64,000 bases of DNA, from NCBI RefSeq assembly GCF_017873135.1, contig NZ_JAGGJV010000002.1:675432-739431 (forward strand), read 5' to 3'. The notes beneath the pieces are model-generated. The model saw nothing but the letters and a program-made list of their open reading frames with translations. It ran no database searches and was not told the DNA's origin. Each line of letters begins with the position of its first letter. Positions within the stretch are counted from its first letter, which is position 1. Below are positions 36,501 to 44,683 of this stretch, piece by piece. This stretch comes from Rhizobium herbae (lineage in GTDB: Bacteria; Pseudomonadota; Alphaproteobacteria; Rhizobiales; Rhizobiaceae). Made by a program: the position numbers and the translations under genes.

Positions 36501-39500
36501 TTCGCGGTCTTCGACAGAAATATTGCGCAAACCGAGATCGGTCAGGTCCTTCTGCCATTGCGTCACTGTTGCCAGCTTGCCGATGGGGAATTCGACGGCC
36601 TGGGTGCGAGCAAACCACCCCTCGGTCAGCCCGAAAGCAAAGTCGCTGAACACGGTCGGTGCATTGGTTGCGGCAACAAGAGCGCCGTTTTCCTGCAGGC
36701 AGACGCGCAAAGCATTACGTATGGCACCGTCTTCGTCGATCAGCGTGAAAATCGTATCCGAAGCGCTGACGACCAGATCGAAGGCCGGAAGCGTCGCGAA
36801 GGCATCCTTTTTCAGGACGCGCACATGCGCGTCTTCCTCGAAGGCGATTTCCAGATTGCGCTGGGCATTCTCGCGCGGTTCGACGACGATCAGGCCGGCA
36901 TTGTATTTCGCAGCCAGCGTCGCGAGCTTGCGGGTGAAACCGGCGGATACCGTGCCGGCTTCGACGATCCGCAGATCGGTTTTGCCGTTTTCGCTTGCCA
37001 GCGCCTTTTCGACCGCAGCCAGAACCAGATCCATTCTTTGACGGGTGGATTCGGAATGAACGGTCTGGTGATCAAGCGTCGCATCGCTGATGAAGCTTTG
37101 CGGCTTGATCGTCGTTTCACCGTCATTGCCCGAGGTCTCGGAGGCAAAGAGAGTATCGATGCGATCGAGCGCTTCCACGTAGGAATTGTTGATCAACACC
37201 GCCTCGACGGCGCGCTCGGAACGTTCGCCGTAGAGTTCCTTGAGGATATCACCAACTGGCGGAAGCGAGAAATCGGTTGCGATTTTCCAGCTGCCAGCCT
37301 TGTGTTCGCATAGGCCGGCATCTTCCAGGACGTAGAGGCAGTTGGCCAGGAAGCAGCGAAAGGCGAAGTCGCCGGGAAGCGACCGGGTGTCAATCTTGGC
37401 GGTTCCCCTGCCGAGCTTGAGCGCGATTTCGTGGCAGGCGCGGTAGACCGCTGCGTTGAACAGAAGCGTGGTGTTGTCGATGCCGTTCTCTTCCGTGGCG
37501 GCAATCAGCGGCAAGGGCAGGGCATTCGAGCGCCCCAGCGTCGCAAGCGGCGCAATACGATCGGAGGGGACAGCCTCATAATGGAAGGACAGCATGTCCA
37601 GCGTCTTGTGCTGGCGCAGATAGGTCCGGCGGAAACGGCAATCGTCGAAGGCTGCGATGACCTCGCCGCCCTTGCCGAAGAAACGGAATTTTGCCTTGAT
37701 CGAGTTGGGGCTGATGCGCTCGATCTCGACCAGCGCCCGCTTGACGGTCATGCCCGAATTGATGACACGCACCGACCCGAAGCGCACCGGAATATAAGGG
37801 GCGCCACCGAATTCGCCCGTAAAGCGGTCAAACAGCGCAACCAGACCGTGGAAGGTCGCATCCACGGAAATGGGATTGAGGCTGTAGGAAACGAAGGGGT
37901 TGCCCGCCTGTTCCGGGTCCTTCAACTCGACATCGATGAACCGGTCTCCATAGGAGACGGCCTTGGACATCAGCTGGAAGCGCGGACCGTAGTCGAGACC
38001 AAACTGACGCGCAGTCTCGTAGGCTTTCGCGGGCGTCACCGTTGCCGTTTTTTCGAGGCCGGCAAAGAAATTGCCGACGGCAACCTCGTCCGCAGGGATC
38101 GGCTTGCGGCTGCGTGCCACCGCATGCACCGCCCAATCGTCTTCCGAGAGACGCTCGCGCGAGCGGATTTCGATGTCTCCGGTTTCCGGAGACAGGATGG
38201 TCGAGAGCTCCATCATCCGGTTGTCGGCGAGCTCCAGCGGCCGCACAATCTCCAGATTGGTGATGTCGACCTCTGACGTGCCATAATATTGCTGCGCGGC
38301 GGAGATGGCGATCTCGACGAAGCCGCTGCCCGGCAGGATGGCTTTGCCATCGACGACATGTTCCGCGAGATCGGGGAAAAGATGTGCGTCGACGTGGTTC
38401 TTCCAGCTGCCGCTGTTGAGATCCGCGCGCCAGCCCGCAAGCGTGTAAGGGGTCTTGGAGCCGCGCCCGAACAGATCTGTTGCATCGCTCGTTGACGGCG
38501 GGCGTAGTTCGCTCTGCTCGAACGGCAGGTTCGGCAGGCGGACGAAGGCGTTGCGCTTGCCGAACAGGCGTGCCTCGTCGAAGGCGGCCCCGTGGGCAAT
38601 CGCACGCGCCATGGCGCGCGAGACGGGATCCTGGCCTTTTTCGCCGGCGTCGCGCAGCAAGGTCGGAACGACCATGCCGGGGATGGACGCCTGCTTGACC
38701 GTTTCCTTCAGATAGGACGACAGGATCGGACGCGGCGAGATTTCGATGAACAGGCTGCAGCCGAGTTCGATGGCAGCTTCGGTGGCGGCCTGGAAGCGAA
38801 CCGGCTCGCGGACGTTCTTCCACCAATAGTCCGGGTCAAGCTGCGTGCCATCCATCCGTCCGCCGGTGACCGTGGACAGATAGGCCAACTCCGATTTGCG
38901 CGGCGCGATGTCCGGGATATCGGCAAGGAAGGCCTTCTTGGCGCGGTCGATGATCGGATGATGGAACGGATAGTTGATGTCGAGAATCTGGACGGGGATT
39001 TTCGCCTTGCGAGCCGCGTCGCGGAAAGCGGACACCTCATGCGCCGGGCCAGAGATCGTCACCGAGTTATGGGCGTTGATGGCTGCGACACAGACATGCT
39101 CGAGGCCGCGCGCCTTGGCAAAAGCGTTTGCAGCTTCTTCTCCAAGCATTGCTGCCGCCATGGTGCCCTGGCCGGCCAGGAGGTCCTGGTGCAGCGAGCG
39201 TTTGGCGACGATCGAAACGGCGTCGACGAGTGACAGGGCTCCCGCAGCATAGGCGGCGGCGATTTCGCCGACGGAATGGCCGAAGACCGCCGTCGGCTTG
39301 ATGCCCATGGCCACGAGCGAATCCGACAGCGCCGCCTGAACGGCAAACAGCAGCGGCTGGGCGAACTTGGTATCCGAAAGTTTCTTGTCCAGATCGGGAT
39401 CGGTGAGCAGGTCCGTCAGCACGATATCCGAATGGAATTTGAACAGTGCGCTCACGGACGTGAAGCACTGGCGGAAATGCAGGTTTTCGCGGAAGGCCTC

Positions 39501-41123
39501 GACACCCATGCCGGCCCACTGCGAACCGTTTCCGGAAAAGACGAAGGCAACCTTTGCATTCTTCGTCACCGCTTCGCCGGTTTCGCCGATATCGGACGCC
39601 GGCTTTTCGAGATGGCTGGCAATGGCGCGGATGATGTCTTCAGGATGGTCGCTGCGCGCGGCAAAGCGGTGGCGCATCTGGGTGCGGTTGGCGCCGGAAG
39701 CGGCAATCACGGCCCGCGCTTCGTCCTTGGAGGCCTTGGCGAAGGTCGACTTATACGACTTCAGCAGCTCCTCGAGGCTGTTGACCGTATGGGCGCTGGC
39801 CATGAAGACATGCCCGGTGGCGTTGTTGCGGTTCCGTTCGTCCTGAATGGGGTCCGGATCGCTGATGACGACGTGGGCATTGGCACCGCCAAAGCCGAAG
39901 GAATTGATACCGGCAAGGCGCGCGCGCTTGCCGCGCAGGAGTTCGATCGGGTTCGCCGTGACGCGGACGTTCAATCCGTCGAAATCGATGTTCTCGTTCG
40001 GCGTGTCGAAATGCAGCGATGCCGGCAGGTAGTTGTTCTCAAGCGCCATGACTGCCTTGAGCATGCCAAACAGGCCGGACGCCGGCTCCGTATGGCCGAT
40101 ATTCGACTTGATCGAACCGATCGGCACCGGCGCACGCCGGTTGGCGCCGATAACCGTGCCGATCGACCAGACCTCGGAGGGGTCGCCCACCTTGGTGCCG
40201 GTGCCGTGGCCTTCGACGAAGGCGACCTGGTTGGAATCGATATTGTTGCCTTCGTAGATGGAGCGCAGCAGATTGGCCTGAGCCTCGCGCGATGGCAGTG
40301 AAATGCCGTTGGTGCGCCCGGCCGAGTTGACGCCGGTTGCGACGATCTTGGCGTAGCTGCGGTCCTTTTCCTGCCGTGCCCGGTCGGAGCGGCGCAGAAC
40401 GAAGACGACGCCGCCTTCGGCGCGCACGTAGCCGGCGCCGTCATTGTCATAGGCGCGGCAAAGGCCCTCGGGCGAGAGCATGCGGGCCTGTGCGAAGCCG
40501 ACGAAGGGAAGCGGGTGCGCAAGCACGTTGACGCCGCCGACGATGGCGGTGTCGATTTCGCCTGCGTTCAGCGCCCGCATCGCCTGATCGAGCGCGACCA
40601 GCGACGAGGAGCAGGCGGTATCGACGGTCATGCTCGGGCCGCTCAGGCCGAAAATGTGCGAAATGCGGTTGGAAACGATCGAGAGCGTGTTTCCGGTCAT
40701 GAAATAAGGCCCGGCCGCAGCGGGATCCTCGACAGTCAGGTTCGCATGGTCGAGGCTCGATGCGCCGACGTAGACGCCGACATTTTCACCATGCAGCGAG
40801 GGGATCGAGATATTCGCATCTTCAAGCGCACGCCAAGCCAGCTGCAACAGGACTCGCTGCTGCGGATCCATGTACATGGCTTCGCGCTGCGACATGCCGA
40901 AGGCAGCCGGGTCGAAATCGTAGATACTATCGAGCACGCCGGCGGCGAAGGAATAGGTCTTACCCGGGTTGCCAATGACTGGATGCCAAAAGCGGGCAAG
41001 ATCCCAACGGTCGGATGGAATGCGCGTTACGGTGCATTTGCCCTGGCGCAAAACTCGAAACAACGCCTGCGGCGAATTTGCCCCCGGGGCGAGACATGCG
41101 CGCCCTATGATTTCAACTGTCAT
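33537..41123 (-). CDS. rkpA: RkpA, highly reducing type I polyketide / fatty acid synthase
   Basis: A single 2528-residue multidomain synthase. Domains in order: ketosynthase 1-430 (C171 in DTACSSSL, H306, H344); acyltransferase ~525-830 (S617 in GHSVGE); dehydratase ~890-1170 (H922 in HVVDGKAILPGSG, D1088); a methyltransferase-like region ~1340-1555 whose SAM loop reads VEAGTVSAGFT instead of LEIGxGTGGxT; a non-catalytic KR-like part ~1570-1760; enoylreductase ~1795-2115 (HGAAGGVGLAALQVAK); ketoreductase ~2130-2320 (GGIGGFGLA, Y2282); acyl carrier 2405-2490 (S2451 in GLDSLMA). No thioesterase. It should make a fully reduced acyl chain for K-antigen production. In S. meliloti Rm41 the region was first described as rkpABCDEF; here it is unbroken. 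Confidence 0.95.
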   Translation of the reverse strand: MTVEIIGRACLAPGANSPQALFRVLRQGKCTVTRIPSDRWDLARFWHPVIGNPGKTYSFAAGVLDSIYDFDPAAFGMSQREAMYMDPQQRVLLQLAWRALEDANISIPSLHGENVGVYVGASSLDHANLTVEDPAAAGPYFMTGNTLSIVSNRISHIFGLSGPSMTVDTACSSSLVALDQAMRALNAGEIDTAIVGGVNVLAHPLPFVGFAQARMLSPEGLCRAYDNDGAGYVRAEGGVVFVLRRSDRARQEKDRSYAKIVATGVNSAGRTNGISLPSREAQANLLRSIYEGNNIDSNQVAFVEGHGTGTKVGDPSEVWSIGTVIGANRRAPVPIGSIKSNIGHTEPASGLFGMLKAVMALENNYLPASLHFDTPNENIDFDGLNVRVTANPIELLRGKRARLAGINSFGFGGANAHVVISDPDPIQDERNRNNATGHVFMASAHTVNSLEELLKSYKSTFAKASKDEARAVIAASGANRTQMRHRFAARSDHPEDIIRAIASHLEKPASDIGETGEAVTKNAKVAFVFSGNGSQWAGMGVEAFRENLHFRQCFTSVSALFKFHSDIVLTDLLTDPDLDKKLSDTKFAQPLLFAVQAALSDSLVAMGIKPTAVFGHSVGEIAAAYAAGALSLVDAVSIVAKRSLHQDLLAGQGTMAAAMLGEEAANAFAKARGLEHVCVAAINAHNSVTISGPAHEVSAFRDAARKAKIPVQILDINYPFHHPIIDRAKKAFLADIPDIAPRKSELAYLSTVTGGRMDGTQLDPDYWWKNVREPVRFQAATEAAIELGCSLFIEISPRPILSSYLKETVKQASIPGMVVPTLLRDAGEKGQDPVSRAMARAIAHGAAFDEARLFGKRNAFVRLPNLPFEQSELRPPSTSDATDLFGRGSKTPYTLAGWRADLNSGSWKNHVDAHLFPDLAEHVVDGKAILPGSGFVEIAISAAQQYYGTSEVDITNLEIVRPLELADNRMMELSTILSPETGDIEIRSRERLSEDDWAVHAVARSRKPIPADEVAVGNFFAGLEKTATVTPAKAYETARQFGLDYGPRFQLMSKAVSYGDRFIDVELKDPEQAGNPFVSYSLNPISVDATFHGLVALFDRFTGEFGGAPYIPVRFGSVRVINSGMTVKRALVEIERISPNSIKAKFRFFGKGGEVIAAFDDCRFRRTYLRQHKTLDMLSFHYEAVPSDRIAPLATLGRSNALPLPLIAATEENGIDNTTLLFNAAVYRACHEIALKLGRGTAKIDTRSLPGDFAFRCFLANCLYVLEDAGLCEHKAGSWKIATDFSLPPVGDILKELYGERSERAVEAVLINNSYVEALDRIDTLFASETSGNDGETTIKPQSFISDATLDHQTVHSESTRQRMDLVLAAVEKALASENGKTDLRIVEAGTVSAGFTRKLATLAAKYNAGLIVVEPRENAQRNLEIAFEEDAHVRVLKKDAFATLPAFDLVVSASDTIFTLIDEDGAIRNALRVCLQENGALVAATNAPTVFSDFAFGLTEGWFARTQAVEFPIGKLATVTQWQKDLTDLGLRNISVEDRELSHGNIIIVEAQGGQFADIAQTADAQPADISSPVLVLHEGSASSLHSALPSGKDAIQAPLIPVQLTGDFDTDKDKIAEAIEGLNEKPVRAIYLSSATSADRSQDSAVLQNRVLALSAFAEALRQYYSNVEPAADHRPRLLIVAPGGAPVTGASRDRNVSGSSINSGLWAFARVLQNEYDFLDIHSLDFTGPKSGVGNQLAAAISMLGNESENREWLLDGTSGILSEIRAVPGPVDQSLRKTTNFKAATIRQRVSSQVGSIAWEESEIPQAGPDDVVVAVAATGLNFRDVMWAMGLLPEEALEDGFAGATIGMELSGHVVAIGSGVKDLSVGDAVMAIAPAAFSTHAVVSRSGVARLPETVSPVAAATVPVAFLTAYYAMMELGRIRAGETILIHGAAGGVGLAALQVAKLAGAKVIATAGTREKRRFLKMLGADHVFDSRSLAFVNDILGVTGGEGVDLVLNSLFAEAMEQSLSLVKPFGRFLELGKRDYYADSKIGLRPFRRNISYFGIDADQLLVNAPDLTKRIFTEIGALFEEGKLVPLPYRAFGFDEIGNAFRLMQNAGHIGKIVVLPPVSGRDEVAHRPAGRMSVDSLGVHLVVGGIGGFGLAAANWLVDKGARNIALATRRGIADIETLETIKRWESKGVSATVHACDVTDEAAADMLLKTLRQIGPVKTVIHAAMVLDDALINNLSRERNRPVIDVKVKGAAVLDRLTRSDTLDHFIMFSSATTLVGNPGQANYVAANGYLEGLARARRLEGLPGLAIGFGAIADKGYLAQNTDVNDLLSKRIGKTALKAKSALNQVESYIRSDPGTVDAAVAMISEFDWAAARNLPVVRNALFEVILRTADQHSSGSDGKAMDLVAMIEGKSPQEGEDILYDLVASEIAAILRVSKDTISRSKILKEIGLDSLMAVELGISFQQNTGFDMPLSGVADNTTVGDVARKLYDKVSKRDNGGEDDSEPADNKIVNELTQRHTGNGTEKAVSL

Positions 41124-41536
41124 ATTTTATCGAACGCTCTAAACTGCTGTGGGTTGTCTTTAGCTGATCGCACTTGATACGCGAAAAAGCAATCAGAACC
41201 TCTTCTCCCGATCCGTGGATCGTTCCGTCATCGCTTCGACGCCAGCTATATTAGCGTCCTTTTAACTCATGTTCACTAGCTTTCAACCCTGTTATGCGAA
41301 CATACACGGGGTGCATGGCAGTCCAAAACACTTATGGAAACACACCGTAACCCTTGTGGAGAACCTATTGCCAGAAAGGCGCACTGCAAATTATTTGAGC
41401 GGATGTGACCCTGAATGGCTTGTTGTGGGACAATGATTGTGCTTTTCAAAGGGCGATCGGGATTCCGGTTGTTAGAATGCAGCGGCGCCGATGGTATTGC
41501 AAATACCACTATGGGGTCGATTTCGGAGTGCTTTAA
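41124..41536. other. Divergent promoter region between rkpA and rkpU
   Basis: These 413 bases are richer in A+T than the flanking genes and carry no gene. Two perfect palindromes stand out: CGATCC-GT-GGATCG (41209-41222) about 85 bases from the rkpA start, and TGGTATT-GCA-AATACCA (41492-41508) 28 bases from the rkpU start. Either could be an operator; the second could also be a leader hairpin that limits rkpU translation. I could not define convincing -35/-10 pairs. Confidence 0.5.
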
Positions 41537-42724
41537 TTGAACCGTTTGAATGCAATCCTGATTTGCGCCCTTCTGACGGGATGTCAGGCAGTTCCGGGCG
41601 AAGGCCCGCTCTCTTCCGCGATCACAAAGGATGCAGGCCGTTCAGGGCAGGAACTCGGCCGGCAAAATACGGTCGCTTACGATGTAATCGATGTCGATGC
41701 GCGTTCGGCTCGGCTTGTTTCGGATTATGTGGCAAGCGCACTCAATCGCAGGTTTGGTATCGGTGGCGGCGTCGGCCGCGTCGTTATCGGTGTGGGTGAC
41801 GCGCTAAAGGTAACGATCTTCGAAGCCGGCAGTGACGGGCTGTTTTCCACAACAGATTCCAAGCAGACCAACCTGGACCTCGTGGTTCAACCCAATGGCA
41901 TGGCCTCGATCCCCTATGTCGGCCCGGTCCAGTTCGCCGGCAAGACGCTGGAGCAGGCGCGCCAGACCATTCTCGATGCGCTGGTAAAGAAGGCTGTGGA
42001 ACCGGACGTGATCGTCACCAGCATGGCGACTGCATCGCGCAACGTCACCGTTTCGGGTGCCGTCGGCCACTCCTCCGTCGTGCCGCTCAGCCTGGTCAGC
42101 GAAACGATCAACGAGGTCATCGCGAAAGCGGGCGGCCCATCCGCACAACCGTATGAGACCTACGTCACGCTGGTTCGCGGCAAGAAGACCGGCACGGCGC
42201 TGTTGAAGTCGATCATCGAAAATCCGTCGGAAAACGTCAACGTCCAGCCTGGCGACCAGATTTTCGTGACCCGCGATCCGCGCACCTTCACGGTTCTGGG
42301 ATCGACCAAGATCAACAAGCGCGTCGATTTCGGCGCGAACGATCTGAACCTGCTTGAGGCCGTGGCGCTTGCCGGTGGCGGCAATGACGAAACGATCGAC
42401 GCAAAGGGCTATTTCGTTTTCCGTTATGAAGAGCCTGATGTCGTCATGAGCCTGCTTGGCACTCAGCGTTTCAACGCCATGCTGAATAAGGGCATGGCCC
42501 CGGACAGTCAGGGGCGTTACCCGATCGTTTACCGTCTCGACATGACCCACCCGGACAGCCTGATCGTTGGCCAGACCTTCCCGGTCAAGAGCCGCGACGT
42601 CATCTACGCTTCGCGCCATCCGTCCGTCGATTTTGTCAAGTTCCTGTCGATCGTCGCCCGGCCGATTGGCGCGGCGAGCAGCGCGGCGAGCGCGGCACGC
42701 AACATCGAACGGCTCGGCGATTAG
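41537..42724 (+). CDS. rkpU: Outer-membrane polysaccharide export lipoprotein (RkpU/Wza/KpsD-like)
   Basis: A 395-residue polysaccharide export protein. The N-terminal lipoprotein signal ends in LLTGC (Cys16), anchoring it to the outer membrane. The Poly_export domain starts VVIGVGDALKVTIFEAGSDG and contains LVVQPNGMASIPYVGPVQFA. SLBB-type repeats follow (VTVSGAVGHSSVVPLSL, FTVLGSTKINKRVDFG). It would form the outer-membrane channel receiving capsule from KpsE. The start is TTG at 41537 because the lipobox signal begins there. It is transcribed away from rkpA and followed by a strong terminator. The closest named rhizobial relative I recall is RkpU. Confidence 0.88.
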   Translation: MNRLNAILICALLTGCQAVPGEGPLSSAITKDAGRSGQELGRQNTVAYDVIDVDARSARLVSDYVASALNRRFGIGGGVGRVVIGVGDALKVTIFEAGSDGLFSTTDSKQTNLDLVVQPNGMASIPYVGPVQFAGKTLEQARQTILDALVKKAVEPDVIVTSMATASRNVTVSGAVGHSSVVPLSLVSETINEVIAKAGGPSAQPYETYVTLVRGKKTGTALLKSIIENPSENVNVQPGDQIFVTRDPRTFTVLGSTKINKRVDFGANDLNLLEAVALAGGGNDETIDAKGYFVFRYEEPDVVMSLLGTQRFNAMLNKGMAPDSQGRYPIVYRLDMTHPDSLIVGQTFPVKSRDVIYASRHPSVDFVKFLSIVARPIGAASSAASAARNIERLGD

Positions 42725-42768
42725 TCTTTAACCGACGCAACGCCTTGCGGCTATGTCAAGACGTACCG

Positions 42769-42803
42769 AAAAGCCGGCGCTCCAAAAGGAGCGCCGGCTT
42801 TTT
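42769..42803. terminator. Bidirectional Rho-independent terminator
   Basis: A perfect 15-base stem (AAAAGCCGGCGCTCC at 42769-42783 with GGAGCGCCGGCTTTT at 42788-42802) closes an AAAA loop and has T-runs on both strands. It sits between the convergent rkpU and GntR genes, so it can stop transcription in both directions. Confidence 0.95.
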
Positions 42804-42815
42804 CCTTTCGCGGGA

Positions 42816-43574
42816 TCAGAAGGAGAGATCGAGGACGCGGTCTTCGAACAAGCGGTTGCGGGAGCCTTCGAGATGAAGCCGCATGGCTTTCTGCGCATCG
42901 TCCGCGCGGCCGTCGGCGATCGCCTGATAGATGGCGTTGTGCTCCTCGAAGACTTTTTCCAGCCCAAGCCGCGGCCCCATCAGCGATAGACCATGCAGGT
43001 GCATGCCGACAGCGATATGCGGCTTCAGGGCTTCGATCGAGGCCGTATAATAGTGGTTGTTGGCCGCTTCGGTCACGCATCTGTGGAAAACGAAATCGGC
43101 GTCGGTGCGGTGAAGCTGGTGACTGGTCGCCTCGCGCAGATCGGCAAGAGCCGCGGCGATCTTCTGGATGGCGGCCTCGTCGCGTCTCTGCGCGGCAAAG
43201 AAGGCAGCAGCCGGCTCGATCGTCAGGCGGAACTCGTAGCAGCGCTGGATATCGGCGATGGTTTTAACCGGGGAATAGGCAAGGTGCGTCGTAGGTGAAG
43301 CCTGGGCGCTGACGAACGTGCCCGCTCCCTGCCGCGAATAGACCATGCCTTCCTCGCGCAGGCGGCCAAGTGCATCGCGCACGATGGGGCGGGAGACGCC
43401 CATGATCGAGGCCAGCTCGTGTTCACCCGGCAGGCGAGAGTCCGGCGGATAATTGCCGGAACGGATGCGCTCGCGCAGCTGATCGAAGACGCGATCGACC
43501 AGCCTCACCGATTTGACGCGCTCTGGTTTGGCGTTTGGGCCGGGCTCTCCGATCGAGGGGGCGTCTTGCGCCAT
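42816..43574 (-). CDS. GntR/FadR family regulator with FCD ligand domain
   Basis: A 252-residue GntR-family repressor. The N-terminal winged helix shows VFDQLRERIRSGNYPPDSRL, PGEHELASIMGVSRPIVRDA and LGRLREEGMVYSRQGAGTFV (~20-85). The C-terminal FCD domain, which binds small carboxylates, has FRLTIEPAAAFFAAQRRDEA and an array of His (HRCVTEAANNHYY, HLHGLSL, EEHNAIYQAI) typical of the metal site. It is the last gene of the minus-strand transporter/kinase operon. The ATG at 43574 is used; a GTG at 43586 would overlap the kinase stop. It probably controls both arms of the island. Confidence 0.92.
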   Translation of the reverse strand: MAQDAPSIGEPGPNAKPERVKSVRLVDRVFDQLRERIRSGNYPPDSRLPGEHELASIMGVSRPIVRDALGRLREEGMVYSRQGAGTFVSAQASPTTHLAYSPVKTIADIQRCYEFRLTIEPAAAFFAAQRRDEAAIQKIAAALADLREATSHQLHRTDADFVFHRCVTEAANNHYYTASIEALKPHIAVGMHLHGLSLMGPRLGLEKVFEEHNAIYQAIADGRADDAQKAMRLHLEGSRNRLFEDRVLDLSF

Positions 43575-43579
43575 TTTCT

Positions 43580-44683
43580 TCACCACGCCTGTTTTTCGAT
43601 CCTTGTCCTGTTGGACGTCGTTTGACTTAGCAGATTCTCAGGAACGAGTTTTAGCAAAGAATCGACATTGCCGAAGCCCCCCGATTTGACGGCACAGAAG
43701 AACATCCTGCCATCCGCGTCTTCAATTTCGAACCAGGGAATGCCGGCCTCGATTTCGCCGCTCGGGATGAGGACGCTGACGCCGAGCGTTTTCAGGATGG
43801 CAAGCGCGGTGTCTCCGCCGCCCATCATCAGCATATCCGGGCGGGTTCGCTGGACCGCCTGGCGGATGCCCTCGGCAAACCGGGCAGCGACCCATTCCGG
43901 CCGTGCCGTCCCCTCGCCGGAGCATCGCGCCACAGCGGGAAGCTTCGTGATGGAATGTGCAGGAAGATCGCCGGCTGCCGCATCCACGACGGCAGCGATG
44001 TGCCGGCTCTCGCAGAGATGTTCGATCTGGGCCGCGGTGATGGGGTCGCGTGATCCGAAAGCCAGCAAGGTTTCCGTCGACGACGAGAACGACCGGCGAG
44101 CGGTTGTGGATCGTGCCAGCGAACGGGCAAAGGCACTGCCAAGGCCACGTGCGCCAACGGCAATCGCCGTCGGCCAATCGGTGGTTCGGACCAGATCATC
44201 CAGCTCGGCATCGATGCTGGCGTCGTAGACATCGATCGACGAGGTGGCCGCGGGAAACAAAGCGCGGATCGGCAACGGCGTTTCCACACCGCGGCCGGTG
44301 ACGGCGCCATCGACTGTAAAGCGCTGCTGATCCGGGATGGCTGGTGCTACGACGATCCGGTTGCGGCCCGTGGCCTTGGCAAGGGCCATGCTCTCGGCCG
44401 CGACATTACCCTTGAGCCGCGAATCGATCTTCTTGAAAAGAATACGCGGCCTTGCCGAGCTGAGGATACCAAATGCCGCTTCGATCCGCTCCGACGCTTG
44501 ATCGGCCGAAAGCGCACGCGACGCAGTGTTGACCACAACGACATCAGTGTCGCGCGCCAGCGCCTCGGACAGTGCCTCCACGTCGATTGCCACCGCCACC
44601 TTCAGGCCGGCCTCCACGAAGGGTGTGCCGGTATCAAGCGCGCCTGTCAGGTCGTCAGCGATAATGGCGACTTGCAATGTCAT
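43580..44683 (-). CDS. Four-carbon acid sugar kinase family (DUF1537) protein
   Basis: A 367-residue kinase of the DUF1537 (DtnK/OtnK/DenD-partner) family, which phosphorylates sugar acids such as D-threonate, D-erythronate or 3-dehydro acids. The N-terminal signature is VAIIADDLTGALDTGTPFVE, then KKIDSRLKGNVAAESMAL (~90-107) and RIVVAPAIPDQQRFTVDGAV. The C-terminal nucleotide-binding part shows MLMMGGGDTALAILKTLGVS and VKSGGFGNVDSLLKL. Its start overlaps the upstream ATPase stop by four bases. With PdxA2 encoded 10 kb away on the other arm, it forms the pair that converts D-threonate to dihydroxyacetone phosphate in known organisms. Confidence 0.9.
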   Translation of the reverse strand: MTLQVAIIADDLTGALDTGTPFVEAGLKVAVAIDVEALSEALARDTDVVVVNTASRALSADQASERIEAAFGILSSARPRILFKKIDSRLKGNVAAESMALAKATGRNRIVVAPAIPDQQRFTVDGAVTGRGVETPLPIRALFPAATSSIDVYDASIDAELDDLVRTTDWPTAIAVGARGLGSAFARSLARSTTARRSFSSSTETLLAFGSRDPITAAQIEHLCESRHIAAVVDAAAGDLPAHSITKLPAVARCSGEGTARPEWVAARFAEGIRQAVQRTRPDMLMMGGGDTALAILKTLGVSVLIPSGEIEAGIPWFEIEDADGRMFFCAVKSGGFGNVDSLLKLVPENLLSQTTSNRTRIEKQAW

